This document shows positions 9,289-18,667 of a DNA stretch of 64,000 nucleotides, one piece after another; the stretch's first letter is position 1, and every line of letters begins with the position of its first letter. The notes beneath the pieces were generated by a model that did not search any database, was not told the DNA's origin, and worked only from the letters and a program-made list of their open reading frames with translations. The DNA comes from Formosimonas limnophila. Its GTDB lineage: Bacteria > Pseudomonadota > Gammaproteobacteria > Burkholderiales > Burkholderiaceae. The stretch covers positions 1 to 64,000 of the forward strand of contig NZ_BMZG01000010.1 in the NCBI RefSeq assembly GCF_014652675.1, given 5' to 3'. The translations under genes and the position numbers were made by a program.

Positions 9289-10605
9289 TTATCGATTTTG
9301 ATTCATTAACTCTTCAAATGCTATATCTTTGGTCGTGACTTTGGCTTGCGCTTTGACCCAAGCAACTACATTGTCTTCCATCACAACTGCTTCGACTTCA
9401 GCCATGCGGTTGGCATCTGTCATGTACCATTTGACAAAACCTTGCGGGTCTTCGTAAGCGGCGGCGATTTGCTCGACTTGGGCTTTGACTTGGTCTGCTG
9501 TGGCGCGCAAGTCATGCTTTTTGACGATTTCGGCAATCAACAAACCGAGACGTACGCGGCGCTCTGCGCGGTCTTTGAACAACTCAACAGGCAACGCCAT
9601 TTTGTCATCGACAGGAATACCGCGTTGACGTAAGTCGTTCTTTGCACCTTCTTGTAAGCGCTCGATGTCTTCGTTGACCAAGGCTGCTGGTACTTCAAAC
9701 GATGCTGTTTTGATCAAGGTGTCCATGACGTTGTTTTTGGTCATGGCTTTGGTACGTTGGGCGATTTCGCGCTCGAGGTTGGTTTTGATGTCCAGCTTCA
9801 TTTTTTCAACGTCGCCGTCAACCACGCCGAGGGATTTGGCAAATTCTGAATTGAGTTCAGGCAAGTGTGCTTGGCCGACTGATTTAACTGTCACGGTGAA
9901 TTGAGCGGTTTTGCCTGCAACGTATTTACCATGGTAGTCCTCTGGGAATGGTAGGTCGAAAGTGCGTGATTCGCCAGCTTTGAGCCCTTCGATGGCTGTC
10001 TCAAACTCTGGCAACATGCGGCCTTGACCCAAAACGAACGGATAGTCAGTTGCTGAACCACCCGCAAATGCTGTGCCGTCGATTTGACCTTCAAAATCGA
10101 TGGTGACTTGGTCTTCTTTGGCTGCGGCTTTGTCAACAGTATGGTAGTGAACGCGCTGTTGGCGCAACACATCCAACGTGCGTGTCACGTCGGCATCGGT
10201 GACTTCGCATTTGGCTTCTTCAATTTCAACGCCTTTGAGTTCGACATCCGCAATCTCAGGGTAGACTTCAAAAGTAGCTTTGAATGTGAGCTGGTCAGCA
10301 GAACCGTCGTCTTCTGGCTCAATGTTTGGCATACCTGCAACGCGCAAGTTTTCTTCAGTGGCTTTTTTGGCGAATTCTTCGCCGACTTGGTCATTCAAGG
10401 CTTCCCAGCTGGCTTGGCCGCCGTACATTTGTTTGACTTTGGCGAGAGGTACTTTACCTGGGCGGAAACCGTCAACCTTAACGGTTTTGGCCATGCGCTG
10501 TAGGCGTTTGTCAGTGGCTGCGTCAATGGCTGACTTGGCAACAACGATGTTCATCGTGCGGGTTAATGAAGAAGTCGTGGCGACAGTTTGAGTTTCTGCG
10601 GTCAT
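9289..10605 (-). CDS. tig: Trigger factor, ribosome-associated chaperone and prolyl isomerase
   Basis: A 438-residue trigger factor. The N-terminal ribosome-binding domain carries the signature GFRPGKVP near residues 47-54; the middle FKBP-type domain runs from about 150 to 245 (VTIDFEGQIDGTAFAGG, FVLGQGRMLPEFE); the C-terminal part forms the helical cradle. It binds ribosomal protein L23 and shields nascent chains. It heads the tig-clpP-clpX block. The start at 10605 begins MTAETQTVATTSS, slightly longer at the N-terminus than the E. coli protein. Confidence 0.97.
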   Translation of the reverse strand: MTAETQTVATTSSLTRTMNIVVAKSAIDAATDKRLQRMAKTVKVDGFRPGKVPLAKVKQMYGGQASWEALNDQVGEEFAKKATEENLRVAGMPNIEPEDDGSADQLTFKATFEVYPEIADVELKGVEIEEAKCEVTDADVTRTLDVLRQQRVHYHTVDKAAAKEDQVTIDFEGQIDGTAFAGGSATDYPFVLGQGRMLPEFETAIEGLKAGESRTFDLPFPEDYHGKYVAGKTAQFTVTVKSVGQAHLPELNSEFAKSLGVVDGDVEKMKLDIKTNLEREIAQRTKAMTKNNVMDTLIKTASFEVPAALVNEDIERLQEGAKNDLRQRGIPVDDKMALPVELFKDRAERRVRLGLLIAEIVKKHDLRATADQVKAQVEQIAAAYEDPQGFVKWYMTDANRMAEVEAVVMEDNVVAWVKAQAKVTTKDIAFEELMNQNR

Positions 10606-10638
10606 GATGAACCTTTAATAAAAGTGAATCGTGTTGTT

Positions 10639-10673
10639 ACAAAACCCCGTGTCAGTCGGCACACGGGGTTTGC
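10639..10673 (-). terminator. Terminator downstream of tRNA-Leu(UAG)
   Basis: Stem AAACCCCGTGT / ACACGGGGTTT; read on the minus strand it follows the tRNA and ends in TTTTG. It separates the tRNA transcript from tig. Confidence 0.65.
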
Positions 10674-10710
10674 GGTCATTGAGTCGATGCGCAACATCGG
10701 TACTCATTTT

Positions 10711-10798
10711 TGGTGCGAAGGAGGGGACTCGAACCCCTACACCTGTTTAGGGCGCCAGGACCTAAACCTGGTGCGTCTACCAATTTCGCCACCCTCGC
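10711..10798 (-). tRNA. tRNA-Leu, anticodon UAG
   Basis: The minus strand folds as a class II tRNA: acceptor GCGAGGG pairing with CCTTCGC (one G-U), D arm with AATTGGTAGACGC, anticodon stem CCAGG/CCTGG around TTTAGGT giving anticodon TAG, a long variable arm, T arm GGGGTTCGAGTCCCC and an encoded CCA. It lies between tig and msrB, just upstream of tig on the same strand. Confidence 0.95.
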
Positions 10799-10963
10799 TG
10801 TTTGTGGCAAGGTTAAAATACCAGCAAAATGCCAATATGCTTTAACCGAAAGCGCCTATTGTACTTTATTGTGTCGGGCTGTACAACCTCTGTCAGAAAT
10901 TGTTAGGCGAATCGTCTAAAATTGAGGCAGTAATTAAAATGTGAAATAGCTTAGGAGATCATC

Positions 10964-11371
10964 ATGAGTCAAAATGAAATTGATCGTGAACTGCTTGAAC
11001 GTTTGGGCCCTTTGGCCTATCGAGTGACTCAAGAAAAAGGCACTGAACGACCATTTTCCAGTGAATTTGCTGAGAGTTGGCGTTCGGGGCAATATCACTG
11101 TGTGGTCTGTGATACGGTGTTGTTTGAGTCGGATAATCAATTTAATGCAGGTTGTGGCTGGCCAAGTTTTGATGCACCTGTGACTGAGGCTGCTGTCGCT
11201 GAACATCGCGATTTGTCACATGGCATGATTCGCACCGAAGTGGTGTGTCATGCCTGTGGTGCGCATTTGGGTCATGTCTTTCCTGATGGGCCGCCTGAGA
11301 CGACGGGTTTACGCTATTGCATCAATGGTGCTGCGTTGAAGTTTGATGGGTTGGGTAATTTGGATAAATAA
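10964..11371 (+). CDS. msrB: Peptide-methionine (R)-S-oxide reductase MsrB
   Basis: MsrB reduces methionine-R-sulfoxide in proteins using thioredoxin. The 135-residue protein has the zinc site C46/C49 and C95/C98, the GCGWPSF substrate motif at 64-70 and the catalytic C119 in LRYCINGAAL. The start ATG is preceded by AGGAG. It heads a group with yciB, bolA and a parvulin lipoprotein found together in Burkholderiales. A second recycling Cys is expected in many MsrBs; C64 is the candidate. Confidence 0.97.
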   Translation: MSQNEIDRELLERLGPLAYRVTQEKGTERPFSSEFAESWRSGQYHCVVCDTVLFESDNQFNAGCGWPSFDAPVTEAAVAEHRDLSHGMIRTEVVCHACGAHLGHVFPDGPPETTGLRYCINGAALKFDGLGNLDK

Positions 11372-11482
11372 GTGATTTAAGTCTAACAATGTCGTATAAA
11401 TAACGTTAAAATCGCAGTTTGCCCTTCTGTGAGTTGTTTGATGGATGAGTGAACCCGTTTTTTATTGGTGCATCAATTTAAT

Positions 11483-12031
11483 ATGACAAAGCTAATTATT
11501 GATTTATTTCCCGTAGTGCTGTTCTTTGTGGCTTACAAGGTCACTGACAACATATTCATTGCCACAGGTGTGGCCATCGCGTCGGCGATATTGCAGCTGA
11601 TTTTGATGAAATGGAAAAAACTACCCATTGCACCCATGCACTGGGTGGGCTTTGTCATGATTGTGGTGCTCGGTTCTGTGTCGATTGCTTTTCGTGACCC
11701 TCGCTTTCTGATGTGGAAGTTCTCAGTGTTGGAGTGGTTGATGGGGGCTGCGATTATCATCGGACAGTATGTTTTTGGTAAAAACATGTTGCGTATTTTA
11801 ATGGGCAACGAGCTTGAGCTTACAGATGAAGTGTGGAAAAAACTGGCGCTGATTTGGGCTTTGTTTTTCATTGGTTTGGGTACCTTGAATCTGTATGTGT
11901 TTACGAACTACACTGAGGCACAGTGGGTGAATTTTAAAACGTATGGTGTTTTGGCCGTCACCTTGGTTTTTTTGGTGTTGCAAGGCATTTGGCTAAGTCG
12001 TCATCTTCCTGCTGACACAGGAAAAATTTGA
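11483..12031 (+). CDS. yciB: Inner-membrane septation protein A (YciB/IspZ family)
   Basis: A 182-residue polytopic membrane protein starting MTKLIIDLFPVVLFFVAYK, the hallmark of YciB. Motifs seen are GKNMLRILMGNELELTDEVWKKL and the NFKTYG region near the C-terminus; about five helices are predicted. YciB contributes to cell envelope integrity and division and interacts with the elongasome and divisome. The ATG at 11483 was chosen over in-frame TTG/GTG codons 18 and 15 nt upstream because the family starts here. Its TGA shares one base with the bolA start, indicating an operon. Confidence 0.95.
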   Translation: MTKLIIDLFPVVLFFVAYKVTDNIFIATGVAIASAILQLILMKWKKLPIAPMHWVGFVMIVVLGSVSIAFRDPRFLMWKFSVLEWLMGAAIIIGQYVFGKNMLRILMGNELELTDEVWKKLALIWALFFIGLGTLNLYVFTNYTEAQWVNFKTYGVLAVTLVFLVLQGIWLSRHLPADTGKI

Positions 12032-12288
12032 TGGAAATTGAAGTCATCTTGCGCCAGCGATTAGTGGATTGTTTAAACCCTACAGAATTAAGCATCGTGA
12101 ATGAATCGCATCTGCATGCAGGTCATGTGGGGGCAGCGGGCGGCGCACAGCATTTTGCCATCCGCATCGTTTCTCCGCAATTTGCGGGTATAAAACGAAT
12201 GGCACAACACCGTCTGGTGTATGCAGCGGTCGCTGACCTGATACCGCACCCGATTCATGCTTTGCGCATTGATGCGAAAACACCGTGA
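12031..12288 (+). CDS. bolA: BolA family protein
   Basis: An 85-residue BolA-like protein: a class II KH-like fold with the HAGH motif (residues about 29-32, a cluster-ligand region), the central FAIRIVSPQF strand and the RHRLVY-type segment, here QHRLVYAAVADLI. BolA proteins form [2Fe-2S] heterodimers with monothiol glutaredoxins and act in iron homeostasis or stress morphology. The ATG overlaps the yciB stop by one base, so translation is coupled. Confidence 0.92.
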   Translation: MEIEVILRQRLVDCLNPTELSIVNESHLHAGHVGAAGGAQHFAIRIVSPQFAGIKRMAQHRLVYAAVADLIPHPIHALRIDAKTP

Positions 12289-12345
12289 TTTGATTGTTTG
12301 ACAGTAATTTTAAATTTTAACCCTTATCACTTGAAGGAGTGAGAC

Positions 12346-13149
12346 ATGAAAAAAAGCAGTATTTTGGTGACTTTGATTTTGGCGAGCACATTGACTTTAA
12401 GCGCCTGTGACATGATGGGCAAAAAGAAACCCGCCACAGAGCAACTGGTTAACGCTATTGTCAGCACCATGAGTGCTGATGGGCAAAAAGTAACTGATGA
12501 ACAGCGCAAAAACATTGAAGATGCGTTGGCTATTCAGTCAGCTGTCGCTGAGGCTGCTCGCAAAGACAAACTCGATCAAGATGTGAACGTCAAAGCCTTA
12601 ATTTCTTTACAAGAAGATCAGGTGTTGATGCAAGAGTACATGCGCAAAAAAATGGAAGCATTCAAGCCAACGGATACTGACTTGAAAGCTGTGTACGACA
12701 AGCAAGTGGGGCAGTTGTCTGAATACCACTTCCGTCATATTTTGGTCAAAACCGAAGACGAAGCCAAAGCCATCATCGAGAAGCTCAGAACAGGTGGCAA
12801 CTTTGCTGAGTTGGCCAAACAGTCTATTGACCCATCGGGTGCCAAAGGTGGCGATTTGGGCTGGGCACCTTTGTCGCGCTGGGTTCCTGAGTTTTCTGCC
12901 GCTGGCTCAGCATTGAAGCCAAAAGAGTTCACTCAAACACCTGTTAAATCTCAATTCGGTTACCATGTGATTGAGTTGGTTGAGGCGGCTCGCACTCCTA
13001 CAGACGTGCCGTCATTTGAAGCCGTTAAGACACAGTTGGTTCAAATGGCCAAGCAAGACTACGCGAAAAAACTCGAAGATGGCTTTAAGCCAAAGACTGA
13101 GACAAAAGCGGAAGCTAAAACCGACGACAAAGCCGCTGAAAAGAAATAA
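12346..13149 (+). CDS. Parvulin-type peptidylprolyl isomerase lipoprotein
   Basis: A 267-residue envelope PPIase. Residues 1-21 are a lipoprotein signal with lipobox LSAC. After a SurA/PrsA-like helical region comes one parvulin domain: YHFRHILVKTEDEA, the GGNFAELAK helix, GGDLGW and FGYHVIELVE. A charged Lys/Glu/Ala tail (KPKTETKAEAKT) ends the protein. It likely helps fold outer-membrane or periplasmic proteins. The order yciB-bolA-parvulin is conserved in Burkholderiales. A strong ribosome site (AAGGAG) precedes the ATG and a terminator follows. Confidence 0.94.
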   Translation: MKKSSILVTLILASTLTLSACDMMGKKKPATEQLVNAIVSTMSADGQKVTDEQRKNIEDALAIQSAVAEAARKDKLDQDVNVKALISLQEDQVLMQEYMRKKMEAFKPTDTDLKAVYDKQVGQLSEYHFRHILVKTEDEAKAIIEKLRTGGNFAELAKQSIDPSGAKGGDLGWAPLSRWVPEFSAAGSALKPKEFTQTPVKSQFGYHVIELVEAARTPTDVPSFEAVKTQLVQMAKQDYAKKLEDGFKPKTETKAEAKTDDKAAEKK

Positions 13150-13180
13150 CAGCTTTTCCGCAAACGTATAGCCTAAGCTA

Positions 13181-13212
13181 AGCCCCTGCCAAATAAGGCG
13201 GGGGTTTTCTTT
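13181..13212 (+). terminator. Terminator after the parvulin lipoprotein gene
   Basis: GCCCCTGCC / GGCGGGGG hairpin with loop AAATAA followed by TTTTCTTTTT. Confidence 0.7.
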
Positions 13213-13272
13213 TTAAAGAACGCTTTTATTTTAAAAGCTCATTGGCTTATCAGGCTCTTGTCGTTTTTGGCT

Positions 13273-13641
13273 TGAAACTTTGTGCTGATGCTGGCTTTTT
13301 TTGTGGTTGCATTGGTGGTTATGGTACCGCTGGGCGTATTCGCGAGTGGTGGTGCAGATGGTGGTATGGCGACATTGGGGATTTTGGGAGCGTTGCTGGT
13401 CTTTGCCTTGTCTATTGCCTACCTCGTGATTTCTGTGATTTTCATGGTGCGCCGTTTGCATGATTTGAATAAATCTGGGCACTGGCTGTGGTTATTTTGG
13501 TGCTCTATGCGATTCAAATGGTGTGTATGTTTAGTCAAATTGCGCCATCACGGTATTTTGGTTATAGATGTGGAGGCGGATCAGTTGCCTCTCGCTTTAA
13601 TCAGTCAATACTTGCAACTTAAAGAGTCCGCACAAATATGA
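13273..13641 (+). pseudogene. Decayed DUF805 membrane protein gene
   Basis: The frame from 13282 encodes two hydrophobic helices and the DUF805 signature VRRLHDLNKSGHWLW, but it begins directly after an in-frame TGA at 13273-13275 with no first third of the domain (the usual N-terminal R-x-x-R-x-E-Y/F-W region). Just after the signature the reading continues better in the next frame (VLYAIQMVCMFSQIAP), a likely frameshift near 13500. DUF805 proteins (YhaH-like) are inner-membrane proteins of unknown role. The 400-bp stretch holds no intact gene. Confidence 0.65.
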
Positions 13642-13651
13642 AACACGGACC

Positions 13652-13686
13652 AAAAAACGCCGAGCAAAATGCTCGGCGTTTTTGTT
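13652..13686. terminator. Bidirectional terminator downstream of nrdA
   Basis: Strong stem AAAAACGCCGAGCA / TGCTCGGCGTTTTT, three-base loop, with poly-A on one side and poly-T on the other. Confidence 0.8.
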
Positions 13687-13763
13687 TTACGGGATGTGAC
13701 TCTTGTCGTATCCAAGGGCGTGACGCACGTGCGCTTCTAGGATGCCTTGCGTGATTTTTCTGA

Positions 13764-16094
13764 TTACGAACCGCAGGAAATACAGCCTTCTTCCATTGTG
13801 CACACCGCACCTTCGATGAGTTCCTCTTTTTTTTCCTCGGCTGCGACGGTGAATTGCACTGCTTGCGCGGCGGCTTTGGCTCGTAGGTAGTAAATGCCTG
13901 TTTTAAGCCCTTTTTGCCATGTGTAGAAATGCATGGAGGAGAGTTTGGCGATGGTGGGTTGCGCCATAAATAGGTTCATGGATTGGGATTGGCAGATGAA
14001 TGCACCACGGTCGGCGGCCATGTCGATGAGGGTTTTTTGTTTGATTTCCCAGACGGTTTTGTACAGGGCTTTAATCGGCTCGGGGATGCGCGGGATGTCT
14101 TGGACGGAGCCGTTGGCGCGGATGAGGTCGTTGCGCATTTTGTCGTCCCAGATGCCAAGGGCGTCGAGGTCACGCAAGAGGTGTTTGTTGACGACGATGA
14201 ATTCACCGCTGAGGACTCGACGTGTATAGATGTTGCTGGTGTAAGGCTCGAAGCACTCATTATTGCCCAATATTTGCGACGTCGAGGCGGTGGGCATGGG
14301 GGCGAGCAAGAGTGAGTTGCGCGCGCCGTGTTTGGCCAAATCTGTGCGCAGATCCTCCCAGTTCCAGTGAGGCGATGGGGTGATGTCCCATAAGTCGCAC
14401 TGGAGTTTTCCCTGCGAGAGTGGTGAGCCTTCGTAGGTTGGGTAAGTGCCTTGCTCAGCGGCAAGGTCTATCGAAGCGCGTAACGCGGCGTAGTAAATCG
14501 TCTCGAAAATTCGCTGGTTGAGTGTCTGAGCCATTTCAGAATCAAAGGGCATCCGTAGTAAAATGAATGCGTCAGCAAGCCCCTGTACGCCAATGCCGAT
14601 GGGGCGGTGGCGCATGTTTGAGTTGCGGGCTTCTTCAATTGGGTAGAGGTTTTTGTCGATGATTTTGTTGAGATTTTTGGTCGCGTGGTAGGTTACATCA
14701 AATAATTTTTGATGGTTGAATTGACTGCCCTCAACGAATTTCGGCAGCGCGATGGACGCGAGGTTGCATACTGCGACTTCATCGGGTGCTGTGTACTCGA
14801 TGACTTCGGTACACAGGTTGGAGGATTTGATTGTGCCCAAATGTTGTTGATTGCTTTTGCGATTCGCGGCGTCTTTGTACAGCAGATACGGCGTGCCTGT
14901 TTCGATTTGTGATTCGAGAATGGCGAACCAGAGTTCTTGGGCTTTGATGACGCGGCGCGCTTTGCCCTCTGATTCGTAGCGGGTGTAGAGTGTTTCAAAC
15001 GCCTCGCCCCAGCAGTCGTCTAAGCCTGGGCATTCGTGCGGGCAGAATAAACTCCATTCGCCATCAGCTTGTACACGCTGCATGAACAAATCATTCACCC
15101 ACAATGCATAAAACAAATCACGTGCACGCAATTCTTCCGCACCGTGGTTTTTTTTCAGTTGTAAAAAGTCGAACACATCCGCGTGCCATGGTTCAAGATA
15201 AATGGCAAATGCGCCTTTGCGTTTGCCGCCGCCTTGGTCAATGTAACGTGCGGTGTCGTTGAACACTTTGAGCATGGGCACGATGCCGTTGCTCGTGCCG
15301 TGCGTGCCCGCGATGGTGCTGCCTTTGGCACGGATTTTGTGGATAGACAGACCGATGCCGCCCGCGTTCTTAGAGATGAGTGCGGTTTGCTTGAGTGTGT
15401 TGTATATGCCTTCGACTGAGTCATCTTGGACGGTGAGTAAAAAGCATGAGCTCATTTGCGGGTGTGGCGTGCCAGAGTTAAACAAGGTTGGCGTGGCATG
15501 CGTGAACCAACCCTCGCTCATGAGGTTGTAAGTCTCGATGGCCGATGCAATGTCGTCGCCATGAATGCCGAGCGCGACCCGCATGTACATGTGTTGCGGA
15601 CGCTCGAGAATTTGACCATGCACACGTAGCAAATAGCTGTGCTCTAAGGTTTTGAATCCGAAGTAATCGAAATTAAAATCTCGGTCGTAAATCAGTGTCG
15701 AGTCGAGTAAATCGGCATTCGCTTTGACCGTGCCCAGCAATTCTTCGGTGATGATGGGTGAGTGTTTTTTTGTGTTGGCATCAACGTTATCAAACAGCTG
15801 CTGCATGGTTTGCGTGAATGATTTCGTCGTGTTTTTGTGCAGATTCGATACGGCGATGCGCGCGGCGAGTACGGCGTAATCGGGGTGGCTGGTTGCCATA
15901 CTCGCGGCGGTTTCGGCGGCGAGGTTGTCTAACTCTGTGGTGGTCACGCCGTCGTACAGACCCGCGATGACTTTTTTGGCGACATCAATCGGCTCGATGC
16001 GCGGGTGCAGGCTGTAAGACAGTTTTGCGATGCGGGCGATGATTTTATCGAATTGGACTGGCTCTTGTTTGCCGTTGCGTTTGATGACGAACAT
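13764..16094 (-). CDS. nrdA: Ribonucleoside-diphosphate reductase, alpha (large) subunit, eukaryotic-like type
   Basis: NrdA reduces ribonucleoside diphosphates with a thiyl radical generated by NrdB. The 776-residue chain has an N-terminal ATP-cone ([16 protein letters not shown] at residues 3-18, allosteric activity site), the first redox Cys in [11 protein letters not shown], the specificity loop, the [22 protein letters not shown] segment with the radical-site Cys, paired tyrosines for radical transfer and a C-terminal redox pair in GCISCGS. The [20 protein letters not shown] and [11 protein letters not shown] strings are those of eukaryotic R1 and of the bacterial subgroup closest to it, not of E. 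coli NrdA. It follows nrdB by 51 nt and lies behind a cobalamin riboswitch. Confidence 0.97.
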   Translation of the reverse strand: MFVIKRNGKQEPVQFDKIIARIAKLSYSLHPRIEPIDVAKKVIAGLYDGVTTTELDNLAAETAASMATSHPDYAVLAARIAVSNLHKNTTKSFTQTMQQLFDNVDANTKKHSPIITEELLGTVKANADLLDSTLIYDRDFNFDYFGFKTLEHSYLLRVHGQILERPQHMYMRVALGIHGDDIASAIETYNLMSEGWFTHATPTLFNSGTPHPQMSSCFLLTVQDDSVEGIYNTLKQTALISKNAGGIGLSIHKIRAKGSTIAGTHGTSNGIVPMLKVFNDTARYIDQGGGKRKGAFAIYLEPWHADVFDFLQLKKNHGAEELRARDLFYALWVNDLFMQRVQADGEWSLFCPHECPGLDDCWGEAFETLYTRYESEGKARRVIKAQELWFAILESQIETGTPYLLYKDAANRKSNQQHLGTIKSSNLCTEVIEYTAPDEVAVCNLASIALPKFVEGSQFNHQKLFDVTYHATKNLNKIIDKNLYPIEEARNSNMRHRPIGIGVQGLADAFILLRMPFDSEMAQTLNQRIFETIYYAALRASIDLAAEQGTYPTYEGSPLSQGKLQCDLWDITPSPHWNWEDLRTDLAKHGARNSLLLAPMPTASTSQILGNNECFEPYTSNIYTRRVLSGEFIVVNKHLLRDLDALGIWDDKMRNDLIRANGSVQDIPRIPEPIKALYKTVWEIKQKTLIDMAADRGAFICQSQSMNLFMAQPTIAKLSSMHFYTWQKGLKTGIYYLRAKAAAQAVQFTVAAEEKKEELIEGAVCTMEEGCISCGS

Positions 16095-16145
16095 AGGGTT
16101 TCCCTTCTTTGTGTAGATGGTCGGTGGCGTGCGAGTTGTGTTTGA

Positions 16146-17165
16146 TTAAAAATCTTCTTCCAACGAAAACACCTGATCGCTTTTATTAGATAACACACCT
16201 GCTTTTTGATAATCGCCGACGCGTTTTTCAAAGAAATTCGTTTTACCCTCGAGCGAAATCATGTCCATGAAGTCGAATGGGTTTTTCGTGTGGTAGATTT
16301 TCGGGTAGTCGAGCGCGGCGAGCCAGTGGTCGGCGACGAATTCGATGTACTGAGCCATGAGTTCGGCATTCATGCCGATGAGGTTCACGGGCAGGGCTTC
16401 GCAGACGAAGTTTTTTTCAATCTCAACGGCGTCGCGGATGATGGCTTGCACAGCCTCGGTGGATAGGCGTTGGCGCAGCATGCGATAGAGTGTGCAGGCG
16501 AACTCACAGTGCAGTGCTTCGTCGCGGCTAATCAGCTCGTTAGAGAACGTCAGTCCAGGCATGAGGCCACGTTTTTTCAGCCAGTACAAAGCACAAAAAC
16601 TACCGCTGAAGAAAATTCCTTCAACGGCTGCGAAGGCGACCAGACGCTCGGCGAAGTTACCGTTGTCAATCCAGCGAAATGCCCAATTTGCTTTATTTTG
16701 GACGGCGGGGATGGTGTCGATGGCGTTGAATAGATGTGCTTTTTCGTCAGGATTTTGGATGTAGGTGTCAATCAGTAGTGCGTACGTTTCTGAGTGAATG
16801 TTTTCCACAGCGACTTGAAAGCCATAAAAACATCTCGCCTCTGGAATCTGCACTTCTTGCATGAAGTTCACAGCGAGGTTCTCATTCACGATGCCATCTG
16901 AGGCAGCAAAAAATGCGAGGACATGGCTGATGAAATGACGTTCATTGTTGGATAGCGCGCGCCAGTCGGTCAAATCACTTTCTAAGTCAATTTCCTGTGC
17001 GGTCCAAAAACTCGCTTTGTGGCGTTTGTATTGTTGCCATAAATTTGGGTGTTGAATAGGCAGCAACACAAAGCGATTGGGGTTGTGTGCGAGCATCGGC
17101 TCTAATGTGGGATCGAAGGTGTCAGAGAAAAACGAGGGTTGCTCTATGGGAAGTGCGGTGGACAT
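16146..17165 (-). CDS. nrdB: Ribonucleoside-diphosphate reductase, beta (small) subunit, eukaryotic-like type
   Basis: The 339-residue radical-generating subunit of class I ribonucleotide reductase. The [18 protein letters not shown] segment holds iron ligands and the radical tyrosine (Y128 by this numbering); a second ligand set lies in [13 protein letters not shown], and the C-terminal [21 protein letters not shown] and acidic FSLEEDF tail match eukaryotic R2. The tail docks on NrdA. The ATG at 17165 ([10 protein letters not shown]) was chosen; the frame stays open upstream but that part overlaps the riboswitch and resembles no protein. Transcription order is riboswitch-nrdB-nrdA. Confidence 0.96.
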   Translation of the reverse strand: MSTALPIEQPSFFSDTFDPTLEPMLAHNPNRFVLLPIQHPNLWQQYKRHKASFWTAQEIDLESDLTDWRALSNNERHFISHVLAFFAASDGIVNENLAVNFMQEVQIPEARCFYGFQVAVENIHSETYALLIDTYIQNPDEKAHLFNAIDTIPAVQNKANWAFRWIDNGNFAERLVAFAAVEGIFFSGSFCALYWLKKRGLMPGLTFSNELISRDEALHCEFACTLYRMLRQRLSTEAVQAIIRDAVEIEKNFVCEALPVNLIGMNAELMAQYIEFVADHWLAALDYPKIYHTKNPFDFMDMISLEGKTNFFEKRVGDYQKAGVLSNKSDQVFSLEEDF

Positions 17166-17353
17166 GAGGCGTGCCTTTAAATGTTTGATCAACGGCAGGA
17201 CAAACCATCGCAAAAACAAGGCGGGGTGCAGCGGCGAGCCGCGCGAGGATGTCAAAGTCCATGGGCGCGTGCTGTGGGTGAGGTTTGAAAAAACATAAAC
17301 CACAAATTGATTGGCCGTGTGCACGCCTTTAATGCGAAGGTCGTGACACACTG

Positions 17354-17497
17354 ATTGTTTGAGCAGATATCCTGACTTGATGTTAAATTGACCCGTCTTC
17401 CCGCGAAGCTCGCAGTGACGCTGTGGGTCAGTAGTTACACATCTTACAGTTGCGCTACAGTCCATGATTCTCACATGGTTCCCTGAACTCAAACAAT
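17354..17497 (-). promoter_or_regulatory. Cobalamin (B12) riboswitch upstream of nrdBA
   Basis: Read on the minus strand the 144-nt element contains GGGAACC, then GTGAGAATC, GGACTGTAGCGCAACTGTAAG, CACTG, GCGGGAAGACGGG and finally the B12 box AAGTCAGGATATCTGC (consensus rAGYCMGGAgaCCkGC). The ends pair perfectly: ATTGTTTGAG at 17497-17488 with CTCAAACAAT at 17363-17354, forming helix P1. These are the ordered landmarks of the cobalamin aptamer. It lies about 190 nt before the nrdB start, so control could be by a downstream terminator or by hiding the ribosome site. Binding of adenosylcobalamin would be expected to lower expression of the B12-independent reductase. Confidence 0.88.
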
Positions 17498-17638
17498 GAG
17501 TGATGAGGTGAATCATAACAGAGAATTTTTCATCAGGCTGGCATAATCAGGTCAAAATTTGCTATCGAAGTGCAATCTTGATATAAAACAAAATGTTACC
17601 CAACATACATTAAAGATCGGATGAAAGAGGAGTTCTAA

Positions 17639-18667
17639 ATGAAAGAGTTTGATACGCCATCGACCATGAAGGCAGTTATCTGTGAGGGTACAGGAGATGC
17701 TTCGGTGTTGCGCATAGCAGAATTGCCTACGCCAAATTTGCCAGCCGATAGCTCAGGATTGGTTGTGATTCGGGTTCATGCAGCGGGCGTTAATCGGCCA
17801 GACATATTGCAGCGGCAAGGGTTATACCAGCCACCGCCAGATGCATCGCCGATTTTAGGTTTGGAAGTCGCTGGTGAAATCGTCGGCGGTGATTTGGTGG
17901 GGACAAATTGGCGAGTCGGCGACGCTGTTTGTGCGCTCACGCACGGCGGGGGTTATGCGCAGTATGTGGTTGTGGATGCACGGCATTGCTTGCCTGTGCC
18001 GACGGGGTGGTCAATGGTGCAGGCGGCGAGTTTGCCTGAGACTTATTTCACGGTGTGGTTTAATCTGTTTCAAAAGGCGCGCTTGTGCGCCGGCGAGACT
18101 TTGCTTGTTCATGCGGGTGCGAGTGGTATTGGGGTGGCGGCGATTTCGCTGGCCTCTGCCTTGGGCGTTAGGGTTGTTGCCACTTTAGGTGAATCTATGG
18201 AGACGAAGGCGAATGCCTGTCAATCACTGGGTGCTGCTTTGGTCGTGGATGTGCGAGAGGTCGATTGGTGGCGAAATGTCTTGAGCTTTACGGGTGGCCA
18301 TGGCGTCAATGCGGTGCTTGATGTGCGCGGTGGCGATACGCTGGATGCCAATATTCAGGTTATGGCGCACGGTGGGCGGTTGGTGTGGTTGGCGTTTTTG
18401 GCAGGCAATCGCACTGCACTGAAAATCAGTGAGGTGATGGCGAAAGAGTTGGTGCTCACTGGCTCGTTTTTACGAAGACAGTCGTCAATGATGAAAGCCG
18501 AAATAGCAGCCGATTTAAATGCCAAGGTCTGGCCGCTCATGCAGACTGGTGCAATCACACCCGTGCTCGATAGTGTATTTGATATGGTTGATGTCCAAGA
18601 CGCACACCGACACATGGAGCGCAATGCTCATACGGGCAAAATTGTTCTTAAAATACACGACCATTGA
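17639..18667 (+). CDS. NAD(P)H:quinone oxidoreductase, zinc-free MDR family
   Basis: A 342-residue medium-chain reductase of the QOR/PIG3 group, which reduces quinones or enones with NADPH. Seen: the N-terminal catalytic domain with HAAGVNRPDILQRQGLYQPPP, the GLEVAGEI segment, the nucleotide-binding motif VHAGASGIGVAAISLA near residues 158-173, and the C-terminal helix with HTGKIVLKI. No structural-zinc Cys cluster is present, as expected for quinone reductases. The start is preceded by AAAGAGGAG. In related Burkholderiales tpiA lies between this gene and secG; here it does not. Confidence 0.9.
   Translation: MKEFDTPSTMKAVICEGTGDASVLRIAELPTPNLPADSSGLVVIRVHAAGVNRPDILQRQGLYQPPPDASPILGLEVAGEIVGGDLVGTNWRVGDAVCALTHGGGYAQYVVVDARHCLPVPTGWSMVQAASLPETYFTVWFNLFQKARLCAGETLLVHAGASGIGVAAISLASALGVRVVATLGESMETKANACQSLGAALVVDVREVDWWRNVLSFTGGHGVNAVLDVRGGDTLDANIQVMAHGGRLVWLAFLAGNRTALKISEVMAKELVLTGSFLRRQSSMMKAEIAADLNAKVWPLMQTGAITPVLDSVFDMVDVQDAHRHMERNAHTGKIVLKIHDH

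Noticed and set aside
10588-10845. Plus-strand frame of 85 codons across the tRNA-Leu(UAG)
   Set aside because: It reads through the tRNA gene on the opposite strand.
13976-14464. Minus-strand frame of 162 codons inside nrdA
   Set aside because: Out-of-frame product of Ser/Pro/Arg-rich codons; nrdA itself explains the conservation.
16206-16733. Two plus-strand frames opposite nrdB
   Set aside because: Antisense shadows of nrdB with no independent signals.
17077-17298. Plus-strand frame of 73 codons between nrdB and the quinone oxidoreductase gene
   Set aside because: Overlaps the nrdB start and leader in reverse; no ribosome site or family resemblance.
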